Source: Streptomyces paludis (GTDB taxonomy: Bacteria > Actinomycetota > Actinomycetes > Streptomycetales > Streptomycetaceae). Taken from it: DNA of 64,000 nt. This document shows positions 52,047-61,382 of the stretch, in pieces. Location of the stretch: positions 6,696,001 to 6,760,000 of the forward strand of contig NZ_CP031194.1 in assembly GCF_003344965.1 (NCBI RefSeq). Direction: 5' to 3'. The notes under the pieces were generated by a model. That model was not told the DNA's origin. It saw only the letters and a program-made list of their open reading frames with translations, and did no database searches. The translations under genes and the position numbers were made by a program. Every line of letters begins with the position of its first letter. Positions within the stretch are counted from its first letter, which is position 1.

Positions 52047-52307
52047 ATGCCCATCGACCTGTTCGCCGCGCTCAACGCCATGATCCGGGCCGAGGCCGCC
52101 CGTGCCGACGAGTCGGCCTCCCGGCTCCGCGCCGCCGGTCCCTCGGGGCCGTCCCCCGACCGTGACCCGGATCCCGACCCCGTGGCCGCCGTGCCCGCTG
52201 CGGCGGCTGCGACGGCTTCAGCGGCCACGACGACCGCTACGGCCACCGCGGCCGAACCCGTGGCACCGGCGCGCGGCAGGCGCCTCGGTCTACGGTTCCG
52301 GAGGTAG
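52047..52307 (+). CDS. Small Ala/Thr-rich protein of unknown function
   Basis: An 86-residue protein: MPIDLFAALNAMIRAEAARA forms a short helix, followed by a Pro/Asp linker, an Ala/Thr run and a basic end RGRRLGLRFRR. GTGAGGA precedes the ATG by eight bases. It sits between the small secreted protein gene and the convergent LacI gene, 10 bases before its stop. Function unknown; the basic tail might bind membrane or nucleic acid. Confidence 0.5.
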   Translation: MPIDLFAALNAMIRAEAARADESASRLRAAGPSGPSPDRDPDPDPVAAVPAAAAATASAATTTATATAAEPVAPARGRRLGLRFRR

Positions 52308-52317
52308 CCGCCGGGAG

Positions 52318-53397
52318 TCAGTCCCGGGCCGCCGCCGTGCTCTGACGTTCGATCAGGCTCGGCAGCGGTACGTGTACGGTGCGGGCCGCGCCGCCGTCGA
52401 GCAGCGCGGCCAGCTCCCCGGCGGCGATCCGGCCGAACGAGACCGTGTCCCGGGAGAGCGCCGTCAGCCAGGGGTGGACCAGCCCGCAGAGCGCCGAGTC
52501 CTCCCACGAGACGATCGAGACATCGTCCGGCACGGTGAGCCCGAGCCCGGTCGTCACCGCGGCCCCGGCGGCGGCCATCACGTCGTTGTCGTAGATCAGC
52601 GCCGTCGGCGGCCGGGGCTCCGCCAGCACCCGGCGGGTCACCTCGGCGCCCTGGGTGTCGGAGTAGTCGGTCGGCAGCGAGCGCACCTCGGCGAGTCCGT
52701 ACCGCTCGGCCTCGATCCGCAGCGACCGGATGCGCCGCTCGGTGTGCGCGAGCGAGGGCAGTCCCGCGATATGCGCGATCCTGCGGTGGCCGAGACCGTG
52801 CAGCCGGCCGACGATCGCGGCCATCGCGCCGGCGTCGTCGGCCCGTACCTGCGACAGTCCGGGGTGGGTCGCCGGGCCGTCGTCACCGGGCAGCGCGCCG
52901 ATGACGACAGCGGGAAGTCCCAGCTCATCGAGGAGAACGGGGCGTGGATCGGCCGTTCTGGGGTCCACCACGAGCACCCCGTCGACCCGGTTCTCCGCCC
53001 ACCACCGGCGGTAGACCGCGCACTCGGCGGGCACGTCCTCCACCACCTGGAAGAGCAGACCGAGTTGACGTTCTGACAGGATCTCCTGGATGCCGGAGAT
53101 CAGCTGGAGAAAAAACGAGTCCACGCCGAGGGTCGCCGCGGGTCTGGCGAGCACCAGACCCACCGTGGCGGAGCCCTCGCCCGAGAGCGCGCGGGCCGCC
53201 GTGCTGGGCCGCCAGCCCAGCTGTTCGGCGACCCTGCGGACCCGGTCCCGGGTCACCTCGGAGACTCCGGGGCGGTCGTTGAGCGCGAAGGACACCGCGC
53301 TCTCCGAGACCCCGGCCCGCTGGGCGATGTCCTTCATCGTCGGGCGGCGCGCGCGGGTGCGTCCGGTCTTCGTCGGCCGGTCGCGGTCGGCTGTCAT
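52318..53397 (-). CDS. LacI-family regulator of the mannoside locus
   Basis: A 359-residue regulator. The DNA-binding head is TMKDIAQRAGVSESAVSFALNDRPGVS, with the hinge helix PSTAARALSG; the ligand domain includes GVLVVDPRTADPRP and ALIYDNDVMAAAG. It is divergent from the binding-protein/permease/mannosidase genes, so it should repress them and respond to a sugar, probably a mannose derivative. The matching operator is at 53441-53482, in front of both transcripts. Confidence 0.93.
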   Translation of the reverse strand: MTADRDRPTKTGRTRARRPTMKDIAQRAGVSESAVSFALNDRPGVSEVTRDRVRRVAEQLGWRPSTAARALSGEGSATVGLVLARPAATLGVDSFFLQLISGIQEILSERQLGLLFQVVEDVPAECAVYRRWWAENRVDGVLVVDPRTADPRPVLLDELGLPAVVIGALPGDDGPATHPGLSQVRADDAGAMAAIVGRLHGLGHRRIAHIAGLPSLAHTERRIRSLRIEAERYGLAEVRSLPTDYSDTQGAEVTRRVLAEPRPPTALIYDNDVMAAAGAAVTTGLGLTVPDDVSIVSWEDSALCGLVHPWLTALSRDTVSFGRIAAGELAALLDGGAARTVHVPLPSLIERQSTAAARD

Positions 53398-53440
53398 CCG
53401 AGTCCCTCTCGTACGTACCGGACGAGTCGTCTGGACTCCG

Positions 53441-53482
53441 GACTAATGCGCTTGAGCACCACCATCCTAAAGCGCATTAGTC
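53441..53482. promoter_or_regulatory. LacI-type operator pair, 13-bp perfect inverted repeat
   Basis: GACTAATGCGCTT (53441-53453) is the exact reverse complement of 53470-53482, with 16 bases between. Each arm carries an AATGCGCTT core of the LacI operator kind, with GCGC at the centre. Sited between the LacI gene and the sugar operon it probably binds the LacI regulator as two sites, possibly with looping. Confidence 0.75.
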
Positions 53483-53558
53483 GGCATTGCAAAAAAACAG
53501 AGAACAAGGCCTGACCTGGGGTTAAACCCAGCCTCCAGAATCCGGGCCGCCAAATCTG

Positions 53559-53587
53559 TTGACTTTCATCCCACCACATTGCAAGGT
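53559..53587 (+). promoter_or_regulatory. Candidate promoter of the mannoside operon
   Basis: TTGACT (53559-53564) and CAAGGT (53582-53587) are 17 bases apart. The -35 is close to consensus, the -10 is weak. It lies 80 bases before the binding-protein start and 77 bases downstream of the inverted repeat. Confidence 0.45.
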
Positions 53588-53667
53588 CTGCTGGGCATCA
53601 GCGGCCGGAGGCGCGCGCTCCGGCCAGTCCGCCCGCACGCCTGATAGAGCACAAGGAGCCGTTCACC

Positions 53668-54960
53668 GTGCGTATCTCCCGAAGAGCAGTCGCCGCAGCC
53701 ACTGTGCTGGCCACCGTCCTGCCGCTCAGCGCCTGCGGCGGCGGATCGGACAGTGACTCGTCCGACGCCTCCGGCGACATCAAGGGCAAGATCACCTTCC
53801 AGACCTGGAACCTCCAGGCCAACTTCAAGGACTACTTCAACGGAGTCATCAAGGACTTCGAGAAGGAGCACCCCGGCACGACGGTGAAGTGGGTGGACCG
53901 GCCCGCCGAGGGGTACTCCGAGTCCCTCAGCGCCGACGCGGCCGGCGGCACCCTGCCCGACGTCGTCAACATCGCCCCCGACCTGGTGGCGCCGCTCGCC
54001 AAGGCCGGGCTCGCGCTGGACCTCGACAAGGACACCACGGCCGCCTCGTACCGCAAGGAGTACCTGGACGGCGCGTGGAAGAGCCACCAGATACCCGGTC
54101 TCGAAGGCACCTACGGCTTCCCCTGGTACCTGAACACCGGCCCGATGTTCTACAACAAGCGCCTCCTCAAGGACGCCGGTCTCGACCCCGAGAACCCCCC
54201 GAAGACCTACGACGAACTCTTCGACCAGGGCCTCAAGATCGCCGAGCAGACCGGCGGCAAGGTCGCCACGCTCGGCCAGGTCCCCACCATCGAGGACTTC
54301 GGCCGCTACGGCGCCGAGCTGATGAACAAGGAAGGCGACGCCTTCACGTTCAACGACGCCAAGGGCGTGGCCATGCTCGCCCGCTACAAGGAGCTGTTCG
54401 ACAAGAAGGCGCTCGACCCTCAGGTCCTCACCGCGACCCCCGAGACCACGGGGACGAAGTTCCTCACCGAGGCCATCGCGATGAACCCGGGCAACGCCCA
54501 CGACCTGGAGACCTTCAAGAAGGACGCCCCGTCCCTCTACAAGAACATCGGGATCACCGACCAGATCACCAGCACCGGCAAGGTGAACATGTACGTCATG
54601 GGCGTCATGGTCAACTCCAAGACCAAGGAGAAGCCCGCCGCGGTGGCCTTCGCCCACTACGTCACCGACCCGACGCGCCAGATGTCCTTCGCCAAGAAGG
54701 TCGCGATCTTCCCGAGCACCGCGGGCTCCCTCGAAGACCCGTACTTCAACAAGGAGGACGGGACCGACGAGACCCGCGTCCGTATCGCCGCCGCCAAGTC
54801 CCTCAAGAAGGCGGTCAACTACACCCCCGTCCTGTTCAGCGAGCAGATGAAGACCGAGCTGCGCAACAACGTCGCCAAGGCGCTCCAGGGCAAGCAGTCC
54901 CCCCAGGCAGCGCTCGACCAGGCCGTTGAAGCCTGCAACAAGCTGCTCAAGCAGAGCTGA
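53668..54960 (+). CDS. Sugar ABC transporter solute-binding lipoprotein
   Basis: A 430-residue extracellular binding protein. The signal peptide ends in a lipobox LPLSAC, with Cys as lipid anchor, then a Gly/Ser/Asp linker. The rest fits the family 1 sugar-binding fold (KITFQTWNLQANFKDY at the start; PGLEGTYGFPWYLNTG and LLKDAGLDPENPPKTYDEL in the middle). It should capture an oligosaccharide outside the cell. GTG 53668 has AAGGAG upstream. First gene of the operon with two permeases and two glycosidases; no ATPase gene is present, so a shared MsiK-type ATPase must be used. Confidence 0.94.
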   Translation: MRISRRAVAAATVLATVLPLSACGGGSDSDSSDASGDIKGKITFQTWNLQANFKDYFNGVIKDFEKEHPGTTVKWVDRPAEGYSESLSADAAGGTLPDVVNIAPDLVAPLAKAGLALDLDKDTTAASYRKEYLDGAWKSHQIPGLEGTYGFPWYLNTGPMFYNKRLLKDAGLDPENPPKTYDELFDQGLKIAEQTGGKVATLGQVPTIEDFGRYGAELMNKEGDAFTFNDAKGVAMLARYKELFDKKALDPQVLTATPETTGTKFLTEAIAMNPGNAHDLETFKKDAPSLYKNIGITDQITSTGKVNMYVMGVMVNSKTKEKPAAVAFAHYVTDPTRQMSFAKKVAIFPSTAGSLEDPYFNKEDGTDETRVRIAAAKSLKKAVNYTPVLFSEQMKTELRNNVAKALQGKQSPQAALDQAVEACNKLLKQS

Positions 54961-54978
54961 GAGCCGAGCCCCCGCACC

Positions 54979-56001
54979 ATGACGAGTTCCACCGCCCCCA
55001 GGGCGTTCCCCCCGGATCCCGCGGTGGCGGGGCCCACGCGCCAGGGCTCAGGCCCTGGCGGCCGTGGGCCCCGCGGCGGGTCCACCACCCCCACACCCAC
55101 CCCCACCGCCCGAACCGGGGAGACCGGCCGGATCAGGCGTCAGCTCCCCAGCAGTCCCTGGCTGTTCGTGGCCCCCGGACTGCTGGTGGTCGGCACCTTC
55201 AGCCTCTATCCCTTCCTCACCACGCTCTACCACTCCTTCACCAGCAAGCAGGCGCTGCGCCCGGGCAGTTACGTCGGCCTCGCGAACTACCGCGAGCTGC
55301 TCCACGACGACATGTTCTGGATCGCGCTGCGCAACAGCACGCTCTACATGGTGGGTGTGGTGCCCGCCCTCGTGCTGCTGCCGCTGCTGCTCGCCCTGCT
55401 CGTCGAGCGCCAGCTGCCCGGGATGACGTTCTTCCGGTCCGCCTTCTACACCCCGGTCGTCGCCTCGGTCGTGGTGGTCGGGCTGATCTGGGTCTGGATG
55501 CTCGACGACCGCGGTCTGATCAACTCCCTGCTGGAGACGGTGGGAATCGGCAAGATCGGCTTCCTCAGCGACCAGTGGCTCCTGCTGCTGAGCGCGATGG
55601 CCGTCACGGTCTGGAAGGGCCTCGGCTACTACATGGTCATCTATCTGGCCGCGCTCGCCAACGTCCCGCGCGAACTGCACGAGGCGGCGGCCGTGGACGG
55701 CGCGGGCGCGATACGGCGCTTCGTCACCGTGACCGTCCCCGCGGTCCGTACGACGATGGTCCTCGTCGGGGCGCTCTCCTCGGTCTTCGCCTTCAAGGTG
55801 TTCTCCGAGGTCTATCTGATCGCCGGACCCGGCGGCGGCCCCGCCGGTGAGGACACCACGCTCGTCATGCTCATCCAGCGGGTCGGCGGCGGACTGACCG
55901 GCCGGGTCGGCTATGCCTCGGCCATCTCGGTCGTGGTCTTCGTCGTCACCGTCGCGCTGATGCTGCTCGTCCTCCGGTTCGACCGCAAGGAGGACGCGTG
56001 A
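54979..56001 (+). CDS. Sugar ABC transporter permease (MalF-like)
   Basis: A 340-residue membrane protein with six or so segments after a Pro/Thr-rich N-terminus of about 55 residues. The EAA loop ELHEAAAVDGAGAIRRF, by which it contacts the ATPase, is clear. It should form the channel with the next permease. It starts 18 bases after the binding protein gene. The long N-terminal extension has no obvious role. Confidence 0.93.
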   Translation: MTSSTAPRAFPPDPAVAGPTRQGSGPGGRGPRGGSTTPTPTPTARTGETGRIRRQLPSSPWLFVAPGLLVVGTFSLYPFLTTLYHSFTSKQALRPGSYVGLANYRELLHDDMFWIALRNSTLYMVGVVPALVLLPLLLALLVERQLPGMTFFRSAFYTPVVASVVVVGLIWVWMLDDRGLINSLLETVGIGKIGFLSDQWLLLLSAMAVTVWKGLGYYMVIYLAALANVPRELHEAAAVDGAGAIRRFVTVTVPAVRTTMVLVGALSSVFAFKVFSEVYLIAGPGGGPAGEDTTLVMLIQRVGGGLTGRVGYASAISVVVFVVTVALMLLVLRFDRKEDA

Positions 56002-56858
56002 GCTTCCCCAGGATCACCGACGCCGACGGCCGGCGGGTGCCGCCCGCGCAGCTCTTCCTCCGCTACGGCCTGCTGCTCCTCGCGCTCGCCGTACTGGTCG
56101 GGCCGTTCCTCTGGCAGCTCTCCACCTCGCTGAAGGGCCCGCACGAGGACATCTACAGCTCCCCGCCGAGCTTCTTCCCGAGCGAGCCGACGCTGCACAA
56201 CTACACCCGGGTCGCCGACACCATCCCGGTCTGGGAGTACGCGTTCAACTCGATCAAGGTGGCCTCGGCCAATGTGATCACCAACTGCGTCGGCGCGGCC
56301 CTGGCCGGCTACGCGCTCGCCCGGCTGCGCTACCGCGGCAAGCGGGCCGCCACCCTCGCGTTCATCCTCGCGATGCTGGTGCCGGTCGAGACGATCTTCA
56401 TCGCGCAGTTCATCACCATGCGTCAGCTCGGCCTGAACAACACACTGGTCGGTGTGCTGCTGCCCGCGTCCATCGGCGCGATGAACGTCCTGCTGATGCG
56501 CAACGCGTTCATGAACCTCCCCAACGAGGTGGAGGAGGCGGCGTTCGTCGACGGCGCCAATGTCTGGCAGCGGTTCCTGCGTATCTCCCTGCCCGCCGTC
56601 AAGGGGACCGTCGCGGTGGTCGCGATCTTCTCCTTCATGGGCGCCTGGGACGACTTCCTGTGGCCGCTGATCGTCCTCAGCGACCCGGAGAACTTCACGC
56701 TGACCATCGGCCTGAACTATCTGCACGGCACGTTCTCCAACGACTCGCGCCTCGTCGCCGCCGGCACGATGATCGCCGTACTGCCGCTCATCGCGCTCTT
56801 CGCCTGCCTCCAGCGCTACTTCTTCCGGGGCGTCGGCGAGGGTGCCGTCAAGGGCTGA
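55998..56858 (+). CDS. Sugar ABC transporter permease (MalG-like)
   Basis: A 286-residue membrane protein, the second channel half. The EAA loop is EVEEAAFVDGANVWQRF, followed by FMGAWDDFLWPLIVL. Its GTG overlaps the stop of the first permease by four bases, so the two are translationally coupled. The end is HGTFSNDSRLVAAGTMIAVLP, common to MalG-like proteins. Confidence 0.94.
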   Translation: MSFPRITDADGRRVPPAQLFLRYGLLLLALAVLVGPFLWQLSTSLKGPHEDIYSSPPSFFPSEPTLHNYTRVADTIPVWEYAFNSIKVASANVITNCVGAALAGYALARLRYRGKRAATLAFILAMLVPVETIFIAQFITMRQLGLNNTLVGVLLPASIGAMNVLLMRNAFMNLPNEVEEAAFVDGANVWQRFLRISLPAVKGTVAVVAIFSFMGAWDDFLWPLIVLSDPENFTLTIGLNYLHGTFSNDSRLVAAGTMIAVLPLIALFACLQRYFFRGVGEGAVKG

Positions 56859-56902
56859 GCGCCGCACCGGGGGCCGGCCCCCGTTCACCACCGCACGCGA
56901 GA

Positions 56903-58204
56903 ATGAATCAGGACACCGCTGACCGTATGAGCCCCTCCACCCCGCGCTTCGGCGTCAACTACACGCCCAGCCAGGGCTGGTTCCACCACTGGCTGGACTT
57001 CGACCTGGACGCCGTCCGCGCCGACCTGGACTCCATCGCGGCGCTCGGCCTCGACCACATCCGGGTCTTCCCGCTCTGGCCGCTCTTCCAGCCCAACCGC
57101 ACCCTGATCCGGCCCCGCGCCGTCGAGCAGCTCGTCCAGCTCGCGGACGCCGCCGCCGAACGCGGGCTCGACGTCAATGTCGACGGGCTCCAGGGCCATC
57201 TGTCCAGCTTCGACTTCCTGCCCGCCTGGACCCGGACCTGGCACCGGCGGAACCTGTTCACTGACAACGATGTCGTCTCCGGGCAGGCCGAGTACCTCCG
57301 TACGCTCGCCGCCGCGCTCGCCGACCGGCCGAACTTCCTCGGCATGACCATCGGCAACGAGATCAACCAGTTCTCCGGACCGCCGCACCCCGACCCCGAC
57401 CCGATCACCCCCGCGCAGGCCGGTGAGTGGCTCCGCCGGCTCCTCGACGCCTGCGAGCAGGGTGCCCCCGGCAAGCTCCATCTGCACGCCGAGTACGACG
57501 CCGCCTGGTACCAGGACGACCATCCCTTCACCCCCGCCCACTCCGCGACGCTCGGCGCCCTGACCGCCGTGCACTCCTGGGTGTTCAACGGCACCGCCCA
57601 GCGCCACGGCCGTACCGGCACGGCCACCGAGCACCACGCCGCGTATCTCATCGAGCTGTCCAAGGCGTGGGCGCGCGATCCGCACCGCCCGGTCTGGCTC
57701 CAGGAGGTCGGCGCGCCCGCGCCGCTGATCCCGGCCGAGCACGCCGCCGGCTTCACCACCGCGACGGTCGCGAACGCGCTGGACTGCGCCGATGTCTGGG
57801 GCGTCACCTGGTGGTGCTCGCACGACGTGTCGCGCTCCCTCGCGGACTTCCCCGAGCTGGAGTACGGCCTCGGACTGCTCACCAATGACCGCAAGGTCAA
57901 ACCGGCCGGCGAGGCCATCGCCCGGACCGTCGAGGAGTGGCGCGGCAGGACCTACGCGCCCGCGCCCCGCACCACCGCCCTCACCGTCGACATCGGTGAC
58001 GGCGACGGTACGGGCGGGGGCGGTCACGGCACCGGGCCCGCCCGGTCCACCTGCGCGCCCGGCGGCGCGTTCTTCGAGGCGTTCGCCCGGCTGACCGAGG
58101 CCGGCGTCCGCCCCACCGCGGTCCTCGCGAGCAGGGCCGGGGACCGGGACCACCTGGCGGCCCGTGGTATCACCGAAGTCGTCCACCCGGACGAGGTCCG
58201 GTAG
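56903..58204 (+). CDS. GH5-like glycoside hydrolase of the mannoside locus
   Basis: A 433-residue protein of TIM-barrel type. FGVNYTPSQGWFHHW begins the catalytic domain; the acid/base Glu is in TIGNEINQF and the nucleophile Glu in WLQEVGAP, as in clan GH-A. There is no signal peptide, so it acts inside on imported sugars, perhaps beta-mannosides or mannobiose. ATG 56903 is used; 56927 is also in frame. The last 60 residues include a Gly-rich stretch and a small alpha/beta tail. Its position between permeases and alpha-mannosidase argues for mannan or N-glycan fragments as substrate. Confidence 0.83.
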   Translation: MNQDTADRMSPSTPRFGVNYTPSQGWFHHWLDFDLDAVRADLDSIAALGLDHIRVFPLWPLFQPNRTLIRPRAVEQLVQLADAAAERGLDVNVDGLQGHLSSFDFLPAWTRTWHRRNLFTDNDVVSGQAEYLRTLAAALADRPNFLGMTIGNEINQFSGPPHPDPDPITPAQAGEWLRRLLDACEQGAPGKLHLHAEYDAAWYQDDHPFTPAHSATLGALTAVHSWVFNGTAQRHGRTGTATEHHAAYLIELSKAWARDPHRPVWLQEVGAPAPLIPAEHAAGFTTATVANALDCADVWGVTWWCSHDVSRSLADFPELEYGLGLLTNDRKVKPAGEAIARTVEEWRGRTYAPAPRTTALTVDIGDGDGTGGGGHGTGPARSTCAPGGAFFEAFARLTEAGVRPTAVLASRAGDRDHLAARGITEVVHPDEVR

Positions 58205-58276
58205 TACCGAGACCGCGCGGCAGCGCACCAGACCGTACCCATACGCACGCACCACCGCACCTCAGGAGCACCCCGC

Positions 58277-61200
58277 ATGCACGATGACCGCAGCCTGGTC
58301 GAAGGCCGTCTCAAGCGTGTCCTCGACGAGCGCGTCCGGCCCGCCGTCTACCCCGAATCCGTGCCGCTGGACATCGCCGTCTGGACCGCGCCCGGCGAAC
58401 CCGTCCCCGTCGAGGAGGGCCTCGCCGGTCCCGTGGCACCGGTCGCGGTCGGCGACCGGTGGGGCGCGCCCTGGGGCACCAGCTGGTTCCGGGTCTCCGG
58501 CACTGTCCCGGCGCACTGGGCGGGCCGTACCGTCGAGGCGATCCTCGACCTGGGCTTCGACGAGAACATGCCCGGCTTCCAGTGCGAGGGCCTGGTCTAC
58601 CGGCCCGACGGCACCCCGGTGAAGGGCCTCAACCCGCGCAACCAGTGGGTACGGATCGGCGCGCCCGTCGCCGGCGGCGAAGAGGTGCTGCTGCACATCG
58701 AGGCCGCGTCCAACCCCGTGATCCTCGACTACCACCCCTTCCTGCCCACCCAGCTCGGGGACAAGGAGACGGCCGGCAGCGAGCCCCAGTACAGGCTGGC
58801 CCGGATGGACCTCGCGGTCTTCGACGAGACGGTCTGGGAGCTGATCCAGGACTTCGAGGTGCTCGGCGAGCTGATGGCCGAACTGCCCCTGGAGGGCGCC
58901 CGCCGCTGGGACATCCTGCGCGCGATCGGCCACGCGCTCGACGCGATCGACCTCCAGGACGTGAACGGCACGGCCGCGGCGGCCCGCGAGCGGCTCGCCG
59001 GGGTGCTCGCGACGCCCGCGCCCGCCACCGCCCACCGCCTCAGCGCCGTCGGACACGCCCACATCGACTCCGCCTGGCTCTGGCCGCTGCGCGAGACGGT
59101 CCGCAAGGTCGCCCGTACGACGGCGAACATGACGGCGCTGCTGGACGACGAGCCCGAGTTCGTCTTCGCGATGTCCCAGGCGCAGCAGTTCGCCTGGATC
59201 AAGGAGCACCGCCCCGAGGTCTACGCCAAGGTCAAGAAGGCCGTCGCGGACGGCCGGTTCGTCCCGGCCGGCGGTATGTGGGTCGAGTCCGACACCAACA
59301 TGCCCGGCTCCGAGGCGATGGCCCGCCAGTTCGTCCACGGCAAGCGCTTCTTCCTCGAAGAGTTCGGCATCGAGAACGACGAGGCATGGCTGCCCGACAC
59401 CTTCGGCTTCGCCGCCGGGCTGCCGCAGATCATCAAGGCCGCCGGCTCCAAGTGGCTGCTCACCCAGAAGATCTCCTGGTCCACGATCAACAAGTTCCCG
59501 CACCACACCTTCAACTGGGAAGGCATCGACGGCACCCGGATCTTCACGCACTTCCCGCCCGTCGACACCTACAACTGCTCCATGACCGGCGAGCAGATCG
59601 CGCACGCCGCCAAGAACTTCAAGGAGAAGGGCGTCGCCCGCCACTCCCTCGCCCCGACCGGCTGGGGCGACGGCGGCGGCGGTACGACCCGCGAGATGAT
59701 CGCCAAGGCGGCCCGGCTCAAGAGCCTCGAAGGCTCCGCCACCGTCGAGTGGGAGGCGCCCGCGGAGTTCTTCGCCAAGGCCGAGGCGGAGTACGCCAAC
59801 CCGCCGGTCTGGGTCGGTGAGCTGTATCTGGAGCTGCACCGCGCCACCCTCACCAGCCAGGCCAAGACCAAGCAGGGCAACCGGCGCAGCGAGCATCTGC
59901 TGCGCGAGGCCGAGCTGTGGGCCGCCACCGCCGCCGTACGGGCCGGTGCGCCGTATCCGTACGAGGAGCTGGACCGGATCTGGAAGACGGTGCTGCTGCA
60001 CCAGTTCCACGACATCCTGCCCGGCTCGTCCATCGCCTGGGTGCACCGCGAGGCCGCGAAGACCTACGAGCGGGTCGCCGCCGAGCTGAACACCGTCATC
60101 GGTGACGCGCAGCGCGCCCTGGCCGGGGACCCGGCCGGCGGCACCGAGCTGCTCTTCAACTCCGCCCCGCACCCGCGCGGCGGGGTCGCGGCGGGCGCCG
60201 CCGGACCGGCCACCGCGGGCGCCGGGGTGGAGCTGTCCCCGCGCGAGGGCGGCGGGTACGTGCTCGGCAACGGCCTGCTGGAGGTCGGCATCGACGAGCG
60301 CGGGCTGATCGTCTCCGCGTACGACATCAGCGCCGAGCGCGAGACCGTCGCCCCCGGCGCCGCCGCCAACCTGCTCCAGATCCACCCCGACTTCCCCAAC
60401 CAGTGGGACGCCTGGGACGTGGACGAGTTCTACCGCAACACCGTCACCGACCTGACCGGTCTGGACGAACTCACCCCCGTCGAGGGCGGTGTCCGGATCG
60501 TGCGCACCTTCGGCGCGTCGAAGGTCACCCAGCTGCTGACGCTGGCGCCGGGCGTCAAGCGGCTCGACATCGACACCGAGGTCGACTGGCACGAGACCGA
60601 GAAGTTCCTCAAGGCGGCCTTCCCGCTGGACATCCACGCCGAGCGGTACGCCTCCGAGACCCAGTTCGGCCATGTCTTCCGCGCCACGCACACCAACACC
60701 AGCTGGGAGGCGGCCAAGTTCGAGGCGTGCAACCACCGCTTCGTGCACCTGGAGGAGCCCGGCTGGGGCGTCGCCCTGGTCAACGACTCGACGTACGGCC
60801 ACGATGTCACCCGGACCGTCCGCGCCGCGGACGCCGGTACGACCACCACCGTCCGGGTCTCCCTGCTGCGCGCCCCGCGCTTCCCCGACCCGGAGACCGA
60901 CCAGGGCGTCCACCGCTTCCGGCACTCCCTGGTGCCGGGCGCGGGCATCGGTGACGCGGTCCGCGAGGGCTACCGCGTCAATCTGCCCGAGCGCCGGATC
61001 ACCGGCACGGACGCCGAGGTGGCCCCGCTGGTGACCGTCGACAACGATGCCGTCGTGGTCAGCGCGGTGAAGCTCGCCGACGACGGCAGCGGCGATGTGG
61101 TCGTACGCCTCTACGAGTCGGCCGGCGGCCGGGCCAGGGCCCGGGTCGGCCTCGGCTTCACCGCCGGGGCGCTCGCCGTCACCGACCTGCTGGAGCGGCC

Positions 61201-61297
61201 CCTCGCGGACACCGAGCCGCCCGCGCTGGAGGAGGGCGCGGTCCGTCTTTCGCTGCGCCCGTTCGAGCTGATCACCCTGCGGCTGACGCGCGGCTGA
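58277..61297 (+). CDS. GH38 alpha-mannosidase
   Basis: A 1006-residue cytoplasmic alpha-mannosidase of family GH38. Zinc and catalytic motifs: GHAHIDSAWLWP, VESDTNMPGSEAM, and the nucleophile Asp in WLPDTFGFAAGLPQI. A further conserved region is LHQFHDILPGSSI with a zinc His. The C-terminal beta-sandwich domains end in LRPFELITLRLTRG. It removes alpha-linked mannose from oligosaccharides. CAGGAG lies upstream of the ATG. Last gene of the operon, closed by the hairpin at 61321. Confidence 0.95.
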   Translation: MHDDRSLVEGRLKRVLDERVRPAVYPESVPLDIAVWTAPGEPVPVEEGLAGPVAPVAVGDRWGAPWGTSWFRVSGTVPAHWAGRTVEAILDLGFDENMPGFQCEGLVYRPDGTPVKGLNPRNQWVRIGAPVAGGEEVLLHIEAASNPVILDYHPFLPTQLGDKETAGSEPQYRLARMDLAVFDETVWELIQDFEVLGELMAELPLEGARRWDILRAIGHALDAIDLQDVNGTAAAARERLAGVLATPAPATAHRLSAVGHAHIDSAWLWPLRETVRKVARTTANMTALLDDEPEFVFAMSQAQQFAWIKEHRPEVYAKVKKAVADGRFVPAGGMWVESDTNMPGSEAMARQFVHGKRFFLEEFGIENDEAWLPDTFGFAAGLPQIIKAAGSKWLLTQKISWSTINKFPHHTFNWEGIDGTRIFTHFPPVDTYNCSMTGEQIAHAAKNFKEKGVARHSLAPTGWGDGGGGTTREMIAKAARLKSLEGSATVEWEAPAEFFAKAEAEYANPPVWVGELYLELHRATLTSQAKTKQGNRRSEHLLREAELWAATAAVRAGAPYPYEELDRIWKTVLLHQFHDILPGSSIAWVHREAAKTYERVAAELNTVIGDAQRALAGDPAGGTELLFNSAPHPRGGVAAGAAGPATAGAGVELSPREGGGYVLGNGLLEVGIDERGLIVSAYDISAERETVAPGAAANLLQIHPDFPNQWDAWDVDEFYRNTVTDLTGLDELTPVEGGVRIVRTFGASKVTQLLTLAPGVKRLDIDTEVDWHETEKFLKAAFPLDIHAERYASETQFGHVFRATHTNTSWEAAKFEACNHRFVHLEEPGWGVALVNDSTYGHDVTRTVRAADAGTTTTVRVSLLRAPRFPDPETDQGVHRFRHSLVPGAGIGDAVREGYRVNLPERRITGTDAEVAPLVTVDNDAVVVSAVKLADDGSGDVVVRLYESAGGRARARVGLGFTAGALAVTDLLERPLADTEPPALEEGAVRLSLRPFELITLRLTRG

Positions 61298-61320
61298 TCC
61301 TCGGCCGGCCGACAGTACGG

Positions 61321-61351
61321 AGGCGGGCGCCCGGTCCACGGGCGCCCGCCT
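61321..61351. terminator. Bidirectional hairpin terminator between mannosidase and sigma-factor genes
   Basis: A perfect 13-bp inverted repeat (61321-61333 with 61339-61351) around a five-base loop, followed by TTCC. It lies 24 bases after the mannosidase stop and 32 before the sigma-factor stop on the other strand. Confidence 0.85.
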
Positions 61352-61382
61352 TCCGCCGTACCGCCGCGTGCCTGCCGCCGCG

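Noticed and set aside
53483..53500. AT-rich run CATTGCAAAAAAACAG as a terminator tail
   Set aside because: There is no stem before it in either direction apart from the operator repeat, and no gene ends here; it is part of the divergent promoter region.
58262..61339. 1025-codon open frame antisense to the alpha-mannosidase gene
   Set aside because: High GC at third positions leaves the antisense frame open. The sense strand has all GH38 motifs and the antisense translation has none.
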